21,338 nt of DNA from Carex sylvatica (GCA_964058845.1 CAXKVR010000549.1:1-21338); one strand, 5' to 3'. Shown: positions 1-10,345, numbered from the stretch's first letter. A program made the numbers and translations. The notes: generated by a model from the sequence alone, not told the origin.

Positions 1-1011
1 ATAAGGAGAGATAAAGATCTAGATCAATCACGAATCAAGAAGGAGAGAGAGAGTCGCTCGATCAACCTCTACACAAGGAGAGGAGAGAGAGAGAGGGGTG
101 GCGGCCGGTGGTGGTGCCCACACGACGACGGGAGGCAAGGCTGAGCTAGGCTCAGCTTGGATGGCGCAACTCGGATCAGTAGCGGGTATGATCGGGTAGA
201 GGCGGGGATGGCAGTACAAGGCCCGAGGCTCGAGTGGGGCGCGGCCTCACGGTCGTGGATTCGGAGGCTCAGCTCCAAGACAATTAGCGATGGTGAGAAG
301 GTGGCCGGCTCGGGTCGCTTGTGGTGGTGGCTAGGGAGGAGGAGAGGTGGTGGCTCGGCTTGTAGTTGCGCATCTCGTACTCCTTTGCTAGCTCTCTTGA
401 TCAATGGAAGAGAAAAAGAAGAATGAAGAAGTTTCTAGATTGATCTTGCCAAATGAATTGATTGAATTAGAATGAAGGGATGCCTCATCTTAAATATAGT
501 TTATCAATTACTTAAATTCCCTTCAAAATATCTCATCTCGTATTGAATCATGAAGGCTCCTTTGGTAATTTCCATAATTAATGGTTCATTGGACCATTGG
601 TCTATTTAATAATATATTCATTTATTGCTTCCTTTGCAAGCAACCTCATCCCTCTCATATGTTTGACCAGTCAAACACATGACACCTCACCTTTGCTTAA
701 AAACGTTTTTGATCAAGGTTTGACCCGTCTTTGACTTTGGTCAACTTTCTTACATCTTCACTTAAATGATCATAACTTTTGAACCGTAAGCCCAAATCGC
801 AAATACCACATATCCACGCGCTCGTATGATTCTTCTCTATCTCATGGTATCATCACATCAACCAAAATAATAGGACAATCACCTCACATAATTAAAATAT
901 AATTTACACAGCAGGTTGCAAATTACTTTAATTATATCCTCATATCTCTTATGTGTTGAACTGTGTAATATCTCGTATTACTAAATTCGTTGTGCTATGT
1001 TGTTTCCAACA
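1..1011 (-). mobile_element. Probable long terminal repeat of a Ty1/copia element (left end outside window)
   Basis: Read on the minus strand, this stretch begins at 1011 with TGTTGGAAAC, the usual start of many plant copia LTRs, and lies downstream of the RNase H fragment at 2001-2975, where the 3' LTR is expected. A TATA-like box (CTATATTTAA on the minus strand, about 490-500) could be the LTR promoter, with the R/U5 part occupying the rest to the window start. Positions 48-100 are GA-rich microsatellite sequence. No matching CA end or second LTR copy is visible, so the left boundary is unknown. The open frames of 60-110 codons here are low-complexity and I do not regard them as genes. The LTR assignment is an inference from position and the TGTTGG start. 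Confidence 0.5.
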
Positions 1012-2000
1012 TTCATGCACTAGTCTCATCAACTTGTATGACATCTTGACCAAGTGACCTTATAGGTGTGACCGGCTTGGATCTGTATAGCATTGGCAAT
1101 CTGGAACATCTGGTTTTCAGTTGATCAAGGTTAGCGTCTAGCAACACGCCTTGACTACCCAAATGTACAGACGATATGTATCCAGATAGTACCATAGATC
1201 CAATATAGACAGTGCATAACACTGCCTATGTTGTGTCCAATATCTCATGACTATCCTCTGATAAACGCGAGACAGGATGTTTGCCATTCCCGCTGTATCA
1301 TCGATTATCTTTCTTGACATGTGAGCATCATATTATAATACTTGATTCAAGCTAGTCAATCAAGCTGTGCACATTTAATATAATCTCTATCAAGGGACCC
1401 AATGGATATCATTGCTTATTGCATACACCAGAATACCAGTAAGGGATATTTACTCCTGTTGACATATGCGTTATACCCTACATAAGTACTGTACACAGAG
1501 AAGATGTCTGAATGGCCCATTTTTACAGAGAGCGTTGGACATAAACTACTAATGCACATTCCTTAAGCGGGCATGCCATATTGTCAAACTTAAGACAACA
1601 ACACCGTGAACCATCTATGATAAGAGCACAGAATCCATAGTGATGTTCACATGTGGTCAAATCCGATGTCATATAAACACTTACATGCATCTGTGACATT
1701 AAATCGGCAGCAAGTCCGAGTTGATCCGTAAGCTTAAATCACAACATTCAATTGTCACACTAGCTTCGAGTGTAATTAGTGTTCCTTGCTAATTACTTTG
1801 GTTAGGGATACTTTAAAGTTCATTACTTTTATAGTGTGGCTGCCACTTAATCTAAAATAGTAGATGAACCACAAGTAATGCAACTTCTAGGTAATAAATT
1901 GACTCCCGTCAATCATTTATATGAATAAAAAATACAAACAATAGTTTGTTCTAGGACACCTGACTCATATCAGATGATAACGTCGTATGACATGTTTGGA
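1012..2000 (-). mobile_element. Degenerate copia spacer between RNase H and LTR
   Basis: This is about 1 kb without a convincing reading frame, lying between the end of the copia RNase H frame and the probable LTR start. At 1950-2000 the minus strand still reads the conserved copia tail SKH-IRRYHLI, but stop codons replace the residue before it and a residue after it, so the polyprotein end is decayed. Immediately next to the LTR the minus strand reads CTAGTGCATGAA before TGTTGG. In related elements a purine-rich tract is expected there, so the polypurine tract appears shortened or lost. Nothing else recognisable was seen. Confidence 0.45.
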
Positions 2001-2830
2001 TCATTGGTGATTCCTTGGTTCCTTGGCTTGAGCAATCGCGCCAGTATTATCATAATAGAGGTATATTAGATTGGCGATGCTTGGAACCACACTAAGTTCA
2101 GCAATGAACTTTCTGATCCAAATGCCTTCCTTTGCTGCTTCGGAGGCTGCAATGTATTTTGCCTCGGTGGTTAAGTCGACTGTGGTTTCTTGCTTGGAAC
2201 TTTTCCAAGTCATAGCTCCACCATTAAGGAGATACACAAATTCCGACTGCAATTTATAGTCATCATGGTATGTTTGGAAACTAGCATCTATGTATCCATG
2301 TACCACAAGATCTAGATCACCACCATAGACAAGAAACATCTCTTTAGTCCTTCTTAGGCACTTAAGAATGTTCTTAACTGCATTCCAATGCAAAAATCCC
2401 AGATCAGCTTGGTATTTACTTGTAACGCTTAAAGCATACAAAATGTCTGGGCGAGTGCATAGCATCGCGTACATGATCGAACCAATAGCCGAAGCGTATG
2501 GTACCTTGGCCATATCTCTACGCTCATCAAATGAAACCGGGCACTGATTCTTGCTAAGATTGGCTGTGCTTGCCATAGAGACGAATATCTTCTTGGAAGC
2601 ATCTATACTTAATCTCTTCAGTACCTTTTCTATCTACATGCTCTGGCTAAGTCCAATGAGCCTCTTGGACCTGTCACGATAGATCCGAAACCTAAAAATA
2701 TAGGTCGCCTCGCCCAAGTCCTTCATGGAAAATATTTTCTGAAGCGCGGACTTGATACCATCCAGAGAGGGAACATCATTTCCAATCAATAATTTGTCAT
2801 AGTGATGTCTCATTATCTGACCTATAATCC
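2001..2830 (-). pseudogene. Ty1/copia polyprotein fragment: reverse transcriptase C-terminus and RNase H
   Basis: One minus-strand frame, interrupted by a TAG at about 2631-2633, encodes the end of a copia reverse transcriptase and then RNase H. Visible family landmarks in order: LLIGNDVPSL, SMKDLGEATYI, IYRDRSKRLIGLSQ, PYASAIGSIMYAMLCTRPDI, TDASF-like YIDASFQT, WKSSKQET, EAKYIAASEAAKE and the AIAQAKEPRNHQ tail. Upstream of about 2830 the homology stops abruptly, so gag, protease, integrase and most of the reverse transcriptase are absent. The YVDD active-site box is damaged to roughly HYDK. The TAG falls where a Tyr codon is expected in LSQ-x-YI, suggesting a point mutation. This is a dead retrotransposon fragment with no catalytic potential; the copia assignment is firm. 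Confidence 0.9.
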
Positions 2831-2974
2831 TGACCAATTTCTGTACCAATACCTGTGTTTTAAACAACCAAGTTGCGTCTATTTCATTGAATATCTGTAG
2901 AATGTGGTACTGCTGTGTTTGTATTCTTATTTTGCATAAAACAGGTAAAATCAGGAAAGATGGCGAATTCATCA

Positions 2975-3115
2975 ACTCCTAACGCAGGTCGCATCATACC
3001 TGACGCGGGTCACGTCCCACCCTGAAGCGACCACAGACGCGACTCTCATCACTCACACAAGGGACACAGGCACGCGGATCGCGTCACACCTGATGCGGGT
3101 AGCGTCAAACTAATT
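2975..3115. repeat. GC-rich degenerate short tandem repeat
   Basis: At least four imperfect copies of a roughly 19-bp motif resembling CCTGACGCGGGTCGCGTCA occur here, near 2980, 2999, 3073 and 3094, in otherwise AT-rich DNA. The block is CpG-rich and encodes no sensible protein. It lies between the truncated copia fragment and a TATA-containing leader, so it may be part of a different LTR retrotransposon. That origin is a guess. Confidence 0.5.
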
Positions 3116-3520
3116 CGAAAACAGAACTAAGTTGGAAACAAATCTTCAATGAAGGAAGGTTATTTGGCGATTATAAAAGGGAATTTCTGGCAACAGAGAT
3201 ACTATTCTACTTTTTACACACCTCTTGAGCAAATGGAGAGATTCCTAGGGTTTGGACTTGACGGCTAGTTTGGAGACGAAGTTAAGAAGCGAGAAGACGA
3301 AAGTTTCTTCATGGATCTTCTTTGTTCTTCGGGTTTTGTCATGAACAATCTTCTTATCAATTATTTTCCTTTCTTTTTAATTATGTCTGAGTAGATTTCT
3401 TAGTTTTTAGGGTTAAGATGTAGTCCGAAACTCTGCTTTGTTATGCATGTTTGAATTTGTGCTGGATATTTGTGTTCATTTGATTTGAGTATTATTTTAA
3501 AGGGATATCTACAGTGCAGC
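3116..3520 (+). mobile_element. LTR-like or leader-like fragment with TATA box
   Basis: A clear TATA box (TTATAAAAG, 3171-3179) is followed by a transcribed-looking, stop-filled leader containing TTCTTCATGGATCTTC and, near 3384-3400, a TATGTCTGAGTAGATTTC stretch. This layout resembles the R-U5 part of large Ty3/gypsy (Tat-type) LTRs in other plants, from general familiarity only. No primer binding site, terminal repeat or coding region supports it, so it could instead be an ordinary promoter remnant. Confidence 0.3.
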
Positions 3521-3659
3521 AAAGTAATTTTAACTATAGTGTAGCAAAATCAAAATGAAATCTCAATCGTTAATTTCATCTATTGAACGGTTAAGATTAT
3601 ATAGTCTATTTAACTCTTCTGATAGCATCTGACGCAATAAAAATTTTCGAAAGGGTAAA

Positions 3660-4501
3660 ATAGGCAATCATCTCTTTCTTAATTTCTTACCCTCCGTCTC
3701 ATGCTTCGCTCCTTCATTTCTCTCTAGTCCTTACCGCCTCCACCTCGTTCACAACAACGAGGTCACGCATTTCCTCCTGAGCACCATCATAATAGCGTAT
3801 ACGATGCCTCTCTCCCTCTCCTGAGCACCCAGACGTGATTTTGTCCCCAAACCCACCGTATACACAACTCCTTAAGCCCACCGTATACGCAATTTCCTCC
3901 TTCCGTCTGTATGGTCAGCCGAGTAAGCGCCGCCCCTCTCTGCCATTTTCTTCTCCTCCATGTATGTTTCTTAGATTGGTTCTTCTATAAGTCTACTATT
4001 TTTGACCGTGTTCTAATTGAGATATGTATAGATTACGATCTTGACAGAATCTGTTTTTTTTTTCCTTTAATTTTAATTTCAGGGAGGAATTCATACGCTT
4101 AAGCATGCGAGAGACAGAAGCGTCTTTACTAAATGGTTCGTTTTTATTTCAATTTTGTTTCCTAATCAAATTGTGATGGTTCTTGTTAGTGATTACAAGG
4201 TGTTTGATTTAATGTCTCAGTGAGGCATGCATTAAGGATGTGTCTGTGGTTTTGATTGGCATTCAATATTTGTTGTTTAGCTAACAAACCAGACAACTTT
4301 TATTGTGATCGAATTGTCATGGTTCTGTTTACTCCTTGAAATGTTCTTACTACTCTAGCCTTTGTTTTTCAATCATATGTTGCTTCGGGGGTAACTCTTC
4401 TATTTTTCTTTTTAATCATAATTAAGCCTGATTTTAATTGTAAAATACACGCAGAAGAAGATATCAGATAGAGAGATAAGGGGGGAGGGGGTTGGAGAGT
4501 T
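3660..4501 (+). promoter_or_regulatory. Probable 5' leader region with possible leader introns, upstream of the KH mini-gene
   Basis: Pyrimidine-rich, GC-richer sequence (3660-3960) containing two near-copies of CCCACCGTATAC (3861 and 3879) resembles a plant 5' untranslated region. GT and AG dinucleotides in good context suggest optional leader introns, for example an acceptor at TTTTAATTTCAG near 4081 and one at CACGCAG near 4454, followed by a GA-rich leader that runs into the ATG at 4502. No open frame here looks coding. Without transcripts the exon structure is speculative. Confidence 0.3.
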
Positions 4502-7061
4502 ATGGAAGGCAACACATTAGAGCAGCTTATATTTGAAGACTACTTTAATGATCCTTCTGCTGACAATCTCGTTTTAATGATTTCATGTTCCTGTAACCTT
4601 AGAGTCTGTGAAAGACAGGTACACTGTTCAATACCACTTCTTTCTCATTTATTTTTTTTTGGACTTGATTTATGTTTCTCTGGTTGATATTCTGGCTGAG
4701 AGCCACTAATATTAAGTTTTTGTCTAAATTAGGCGGAGATAATGAAGTACCACTATTTAAACGTACAAGTAACAAAACATGAGGTACCATTACCTCTCAT
4801 TTTCAAATAAAGGCGATTTGAAGTAAAGAAAGACAATGGTGAAAAGACAAAGTTATAATATTTATGGTGAAAAATAATTATAGAATCAACCACATTCAAT
4901 CAACTATCTAATATTATTATTTTTCGGTGAATTTTCATCTAACATTTGAGACTGTTGAAACCTATGGATAATGTCAGGTTTATATTCTGTAAGCCCAGTA
5001 TCATTAAAAAAACTAAAAAAATACAGTTTTGCCCCTGCCATTGATGAGACTAGGGAGCTCATCCTAGACCTGGAGGCACAACTGACAGTTTTGCCCTTTT
5101 GAATAAACAATCTTCTTGCATTTTATCATCAAATAACAAATAAAATAAAATAAGGGACTTAGTTGTAAAGTAGCAATGGTTGCTAATAAATAAAATATGA
5201 ATCTAGGTATCTGAATAGATGATGTTCATGAGATGTAGATTTATACAAAATCATGTGCATTAATCATTGTTACAAATAAATAGGTGCATTTTTTTAAAAA
5301 TAATTATAAGAATGCACATGTAAATAGGCAAAACCTCTCAAAGGATTTTAAAGGGTTATATTTTATGAGGGTCTTATATTATCTCTCAACTAGAGAAATT
5401 ACCAAGCTCACTATTTATAATGGAGTTCAAAGGATAGCCAACAGCTCAATGCGGATTAATAATTAAAATGCACTTGAATTACAAATTTTATATCTTTTTT
5501 AACCCTGCTCTTCATCACATCAAATATTTCAGTTTTTGCCTTTTGAAATATATATAATTGTTGTTTCTTTCTGTCCAATTTCATATAATTCAACAAGAAA
5601 AAATAAGATAAAGCAAAAACATAATATAAGGTACTTATTGGGTAATATTGTTGAAACCGTGCGCCATGTTCGCTCTCTCATGGGTGAGATTCGCTTTGGT
5701 GATGGTGTCTTTGTTGGATAACGAGTCTTCAATAGCTTGGACCCAGTTGGTTGAGCTCGCGCTATAGTACAAGTTGTGAACAATTACACTGACTCTCATG
5801 TGCTGGCTGAGATCAGTTGTGGGTTGGGAGAGGCCATGGTGGGTATCAATTTCAACGACCCAAGTACCGAGAGATTTGAGGAATGGTCTGATTAGTGATT
5901 GAATTGCTTGTTTTACTCTGATTTTGCAATTCTTTCCAAACGGGATAACTAGGAAATACTCAATGAATTGAGTGATCTGCAGTTATTTTATTTTATTTTA
6001 TTAGATATAGTCAGATGACGAATAATCTGCCAGCATATGTCATTTGAACAATTTTAAATGACAAAATGTCTAGAAATCGGATTTAGGTTTTGCAATTGAG
6101 GATTATGTTATAATTTTGTTAAAATTTACAAATTAATATTGCTTTTCTTATATTTCCTTTTAACACATATTTTGATATTTGCATTTGTTCTTTTTGTAAT
6201 TGCAGGTTAGCGGTGCTAGAATTAAGATATCTGATCAGGGTGATTTTGTTGCTGGGACCTCTGATAGGTACATGGATTCCTTTCTTATCATACTAAAACT
6301 GTAGCATCTAAAGGAACTGTACTACCTACAAAGAATGTGATGATGCCTCAAAAGGCCCTAAAAGTATTTAGCAAATAGACCCTCCTGACTTCCGATATTT
6401 AATAATTGTCCCCTCCTTGCTAATTTCACTTCAATTAATTTTTGGATGGGCAATGACCAAAATACCCTTGAATATTTATCATGTAATTGTTTACATCTTT
6501 GTTTCTTTAATTTGAAGATCTTATTTGTATGGCATATGCAAAATACATTTCCTTTTTTTTCTTTTTGTATGATATATTTTGTTATTCTACAGAAGATCTT
6601 ATTGAAGAATACTGCCAATGAATAAATATCTTATTTGTATGGCATATTTTTTTGTAAGGCCTATTTTTTGTTTTATATGTATAACTAGAGAAAAATGAAT
6701 AAATATCTGTTGGTTAATTCAAATTGACAATGAAAGACCAAGTGTTAAAATAACAAAGTTCAATAATAATAAATATATCAGGGGTATAATATTTTGTAAG
6801 TTCAAGAGGCTAGGTGGTATTGTGACAAATTTGGATGTTCAGATGATGTGGTAGTTAAATTTAAAAATTGAGGGGCTATTTATCACAAATCAAATGTATA
6901 CATCTGTGGGGCGGCATTGCCCCTTGGTTCTTATTTAAATAGGTTATTCTTGTTGGCTTTGATGCAGGAAAGTAACAATCACTGGTACAACAGAGGCGAT
7001 CTGTACTGCTGAGGCATTGATTAATCAAAGGGTTCAGGCAAGCTCCGAATGCGAGAACTAG
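4502..7061 (+). CDS. KH-domain RNA-binding protein, truncated mini-gene (C-terminal half of last KH domain)
   Basis: Three candidate exons join in frame: 4502-4618, 6206-6267 and 6968-7061, giving about 90 residues. Exons 2 and 3 encode VSGARIKISDQGDF, then TSDRKVTITGTTEAI and a short tail ending in SSECEN. This is the second half of a type I KH domain and closely resembles the last KH domain of plant poly(C)-binding-like proteins such as BTR1. The GxxG loop and the preceding part of the fold, normally in the previous exon, are missing, so nucleic-acid binding by this half-domain is doubtful. Splice sites are good: TTGCAG before 6206, GATAG|GTAC at 6267, GATGCAG before 6968. Exon 1 (39 codons from ATG to AGACAG|GTAC) has no recognised homology but ends in phase 0, as exon 2 needs. 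Exons 2 and 3 are secure; linkage to exon 1 is inference. It may be a pseudogene or a chimeric short gene. Confidence 0.55.
4690..5634. other. AT-rich presumed intron sequence, nothing identified
   Basis: First part of the large intron of the KH mini-gene. It contains two similar short stretches around TACAGTTTTGCCC (5022 and 5086) and otherwise AT-rich sequence with no coding signal. Open frames of 60-68 codons here show no family resemblance. Confidence 0.4.
5635..5976 (-). CDS. Coding-like exon of unknown family, opposite strand inside the KH intron
   Basis: The minus strand is open for 113 codons from a CTGCAG acceptor-like site (exon start 5976) to a TAA at 5635-5637, with no required ATG at the start. 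The composition is GC-richer than the flanks and the translation looks protein-like: near the N-terminus EYFLVIPFGKNCKIRVKQAI, then IRPFLKSLGTWVVEIDTHHG, later RVSVIVHNLYYS and NWVQAIEDSLSN. The plus strand is interrupted by stops over the same interval. I do not recognise the family. It could be the last exon of an otherwise lost gene, or a fragment carried in by a transposon. No partner exon was found upstream, so it is probably not functional by itself. Confidence 0.4.
   Translation of the reverse strand: MTQFIEYFLVIPFGKNCKIRVKQAIQSLIRPFLKSLGTWVVEIDTHHGLSQPTTDLSQHMRVSVIVHNLYYSASSTNWVQAIEDSLSNKDTITKANLTHERANMAHGFNNITQ
6366..6894. mobile_element. Possible MITE-like insertion in the KH intron
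   Basis: The left edge carries AGCAAATAGACCCTCC and the right edge, read on the opposite strand, carries GTGATAAATAGCCCCTC, giving imperfect terminal inverted repeats around AAATAG-CCCTC. Internal sequence near each end also mirrors loosely (an AAAATACCC-type motif). Within it, TCTTATTTGTATGGCATAT occurs twice (6519 and 6628). No clean target duplication was found, so boundaries are approximate and the call is tentative. Confidence 0.3.
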
Positions 7062-7728
7062 GCACTTATGGATTTTGATATCTCAAATTTTTTGGCCGAA
7101 TTAAACAATGATGTTGTAATAACATCTGATCTGGTAGGTTGAAAAATGTTTATTTTCCTTTGTTTCTGCTTATTTATGAGCTGGAGAAAGTAAATGCTCA
7201 AATAGAAATGTTGCTTATTGTTTCTTATGTCACCTTAGCTTGTATTTTTTTTTTTGGAGCTGGTTGCTGTTGTTTTAGTTATCCGAGTTAAGAGTAGAAT
7301 AATATTTTGAATGTTCTTTGTTGATTATGTTATTTTTTATGTTGTTACCTTTGTCTTACTCTGTTCCTTGCTATTAACTACAGTTACTACCGATTGTTAC
7401 TAAAAAAATCCACAGTTACTGCATATTTTGCATATTTCATTAAGAAAGTAGCAGTAGTTACATATGGGTACCAGTTCCCGTTATATAGCAGTAAATTCCT
7501 CCATTTTGGTCTCAGCTAAAACCATCGACAAAAATTTATAAATAAGTTGATAAACTTCCATTCTAGAAAACAACTCAATATTATGCTCTAAAATTCTTGA
7601 TAATTATCTAACTATAACGAAATATAAATGAAAAGTAACACACAGTAAACATAAATTATCATTCTAAACTAAACACAAACTGAATACAACAAGAAGCTTC
7701 AAAATTCAACTGCTACTGGAATGAATTA
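7062..7728. other. Downstream region of KH mini-gene, no gene seen
   Basis: AT-rich sequence following the KH stop codon. A short frame from the ATG at 7069 (MDFDISNFLAELNNDV...) meets a stop within about 25 codons and has no known match. Positions 7380-7470 contain several copies of CAGTTACT or its complement, giving weak foldback potential. No polyadenylation signal stands out from the AT background. Confidence 0.35.
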
Positions 7729-7848
7729 CTAATTTCCTTCCGATAAGCGAATAATATCTTCTCTTGCTCGTTGCACTTCCTCTATCACGTTTAATTCAGA
7801 AAAGATTAACTTAGCAGCCAACTTATTTCGAAATAAATCCACACCGGC
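7729..7848 (-). CDS. Coding-like terminal exon of unknown family (40 codons)
   Basis: On the minus strand a good acceptor (TTCTTACTTTGTAG) is followed at 7848 by an open frame that ends in TAG at 7729-7731. The translation is plausible protein: AGVDLFRNKLAAKLIFSE, then EEVQRAREDIIRLSEGN at the C-terminus, with an amphipathic, helix-like pattern. No upstream exon was identified in the AT-rich sequence above 7860. The family is not recognised. It may be the last exon of a fragmented gene, or a chance open frame next to a good splice site. Confidence 0.3.
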   Translation of the reverse strand, partial: AGVDLFRNKLAAKLIFSELNVIEEVQRAREDIIRLSEGN

Positions 7849-7859
7849 CTACAAAGTAA

Positions 7860-8142
7860 GAAACACAAGTTAAAGTTTCAATAATTCGATAATAAATATA
7901 AAATTGTAATTCATGATGCAATATTGGTAATTATTTGGTGAAATATATAAGTTTAATGGAGATACTGATTGATGTATAGCAGTATTTTGTGTATATAAAC
8001 GTTCTAATATATACGTTTTGTATACTTAATTTCATTCCTCTTTTTATTATGTGAATGTGTGATGATTAAGGAAAAAAAAAAAGCTTTACAAAAAACAAGA
8101 ATTTATTTCAGTTCCCAAATTGTGATGATTGTTAGTTATTTA
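7860..8142. other. AT-rich intergenic sequence
   Basis: No reading frame, repeat or regulatory element could be supported here. Confidence 0.4.
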
Positions 8143-8375
8143 GAGCATCCATATCCCAGCAACTCAAATGAGTTTCTAAATAATTGTTAATTACTTTATA
8201 TAAATTATAGTCTCTAAAGTTTTTAACTCTCACATCTCTGAAATTAATTTTAAATTTTCTATTATGCCACGTCAGCAATAAAATTAAAAGGTGAAATAAT
8301 ATGTTACCGACTAAGCAATTTGTTATTTGATAGGAAATATGATTCTTAATTTAGGTATTTGATATATTATGGATC
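8143..8375. mobile_element. Possible MITE fragment (GAGCATCC terminus)
   Basis: The left end GAGCATCCATATCCC, preceded by TTA, and the internal GCCACGTCAGCAATAAAATT resemble a common plant MITE type whose termini begin GAGCATCC. The right terminus is not convincing (a loosely inverted ATGGATC lies near 8370), so this may be a decayed or truncated copy. Confidence 0.3.
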
Positions 8376-8379
8376 TGCA

Positions 8380-9125
8380 GTTGTTGAAACCAATTAGCTA
8401 AATTGTACTTAATTTTAAGAATTACACTAGTCCATAATTATATAAGCTATTTTAAATACTTATATAAATTTAGTTTTCCCATTACGTATGTTAACAAAAC
8501 CTAAAAAAATTAACTATTTTATTGTCCTTTATATTTCTTTCTTGGAACCAAATATTTCAAGAATTCAATTCATTTCAAAAAATAAGATCACATAAATTAT
8601 TTGGACGTGAAATTATGAAATAAAAAAAGAAGAAGGAGATGAATTAATTTGTTATATATCTCCATTATATTATTAAGCACGTTGGGTGTCCGATCTGCCA
8701 ACGGCTACAATTGAAAGATGAAATTTCATATTTAATCTCAACCCTCCCATCACATAATTTGTCTTATTTTGATTAAATACATATGTTTTATGTGTAGAAA
8801 TCTAAATTTAGTTAGAAACATGCTCGCCACACGTACTGCCACACGATGCATTACAATTGAAATTGAGATTCATGCAGAAAAAATTGAATGGTCCAGATTT
8901 TGCACGGATTTTCTCAAACTTTGAGATATCTGAGTGGATGCGAATTCGAAAAACAGTGTTACATTAACTGGAATACTAGAAGAATGTAAACAGTGTTACA
9001 TTAAAAACTGAAAAGTTTGTACAATGCCACTCATTACATTTTTATCTCAGCCTAAACTTCAAACTAATACCAGTACAACTAAAAAACTGGAATTATTTAC
9101 AAAGAGAACAACACTACAATAAGAA
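8380..9125. other. Intergenic AT-rich DNA with a short direct repeat
   Basis: The only structure seen is a direct repeat, ACAGTGTTACATTAA, at about 8953 and 8990. No coding sequence. Confidence 0.4.
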
Positions 9126-9570
9126 TATAGAATGACAATATTCACTGGTGCAAGGGCCCCTGCTGCTCCTTTCACAAGGTCTCAGTCCACAGTCGTATCT
9201 TGGTAACTGTTTTATCTGTGAGCCCTGTCACGGTGGTAGTCTCCCCAGAGAACGTCCTCATATTCCTTTTGCTACATAATGTTCATCTCCTGGCCGCCCA
9301 TATCGTGCTTCAGGAAATGCGATCGCACAGTCCGGTCCCCGTGAAGCCACAAACCTCAAGTATTGTTTGCTGGTTTTGAATCGTTGGTTGAAATCTACAA
9401 TATGCAAATACCCCCCCTCCAGAAATTTTGTGAATATGCACATGATCATAAAATATGGTCTCTCATCTCTATCTCATCATTGGTGCACAGCCAGCATCCG
9501 TGTGTGATATTGCAGCCCCTTGCCAGTAGAACTTCCTGGGTCAAGATCCATGCGTTGATAAATTTCAACA
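9126..9570. other. GC-richer stretch, possible decayed gene fragment
   Basis: This interval is distinctly less AT-rich than its surroundings. Both strands have frames of 60-110 codons with stops between them: on the minus strand GGYLHIVDFNQRFKTS followed by YGRPGDEHYV, on the plus strand a frame around LVEIYNMQIPPLQKFCEYAH. Neither has a recognised family and frames switch over short distances, so it is best described as a probable old exon or transposon fragment whose strand I cannot decide. Confidence 0.25.
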
Positions 9571-10058
9571 TTTACAAGTCAACTAATCAATGCGGCATAA
9601 ACAATAGAAAAATAGAAAGGAATCTGATTTATAAAGAATCAATCACTGTGTTTCGAATATTCAAACAAACAAAAAATTGCCTTACAAATAATTGCCTTAA
9701 TTAGACTTGTAAAGAATCAGACTTAGGAAATAAATGTCATGTCATTATCAGGTTCTAAAGGTTAAATTGCCTTAAATTATTGCAAAGTTGGAATTATCAT
9801 GGAATAAAATAAATTACAAAGTACATTTGTTTATCCAGTATATAAATAGTTATCAGACACTTGATCTTGTCTCCCTTGCACTTCTTTAATTTTTATCTTG
9901 TTTCGTGTACCTGAAATCAAGTGAGACGCCATCCTTATCAAAATAAACTTTTATCTTAGGTGATAATATGGACATCTTCAGAATTGAGTAAAAACAAAAA
10001 ATTTACACAAGATCAATCATACAAATGCATACACTAAATTTTTATAGTAAACAATAAT
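9571..10058. other. AT-rich intergenic DNA
   Basis: No gene, repeat or element could be supported. Confidence 0.4.
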
Positions 10059-10341
10059 CAGGGGCGGAACTAGAAAATTTAAATAGGGGGTTACTAATCT
10101 ATAAAATGTAATATACGAAAAAAAAAATGTGCATAGTGGTTGAACCCATGACCTCACACATAACAACTATAACTCAAACCACTAGACTACCAACAAACAT
10201 TTGTTATTTTATGAGGGGTGCTAGACTATATAAAAGTTCAAAAAACTCAAAAGTTTAACTAAAGTTTAATATACATAATTAAGAATTTTAAAATCAAAGG
10301 GTGACTTAGCACCCCCTGATCAATACATAAATTCACCCCTG
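10059..10341. mobile_element. Small non-autonomous element with CAGGGG...CCCCTG termini
   Basis: The segment opens with CAGGGGCGGAACTAG and closes with AAATTCACCCCTG, giving short imperfect terminal inverted repeats (CAGGGGYGRA). This terminus type is common in small plant hAT-like MITEs. On the minus strand, 10140-10195 reads GGTAGTCTAGTGGTTTGAG and later GAGGTCATGGGTTCAACC, which resembles the internal A and B boxes of a tRNA gene, although no cloverleaf can be drawn. A clear target-site duplication was not found. Confidence 0.45.
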
Positions 10342-10345
10342 TTTT

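Noticed and set aside
69..426. Open frames of 63-111 codons at the left edge
   Set aside because: Low-complexity, overlapping on both strands, no family match; they lie in the probable LTR/leader.
2634..2975. N-terminal half of the 113-codon frame as reverse transcriptase
   Set aside because: Only the part below about 2830 matches copia; the upstream residues show no resemblance and are probably unrelated flanking sequence.
10135..10200. A tRNA gene on the minus strand
   Set aside because: Only box-like words are present; no acceptor stem or cloverleaf can be formed.
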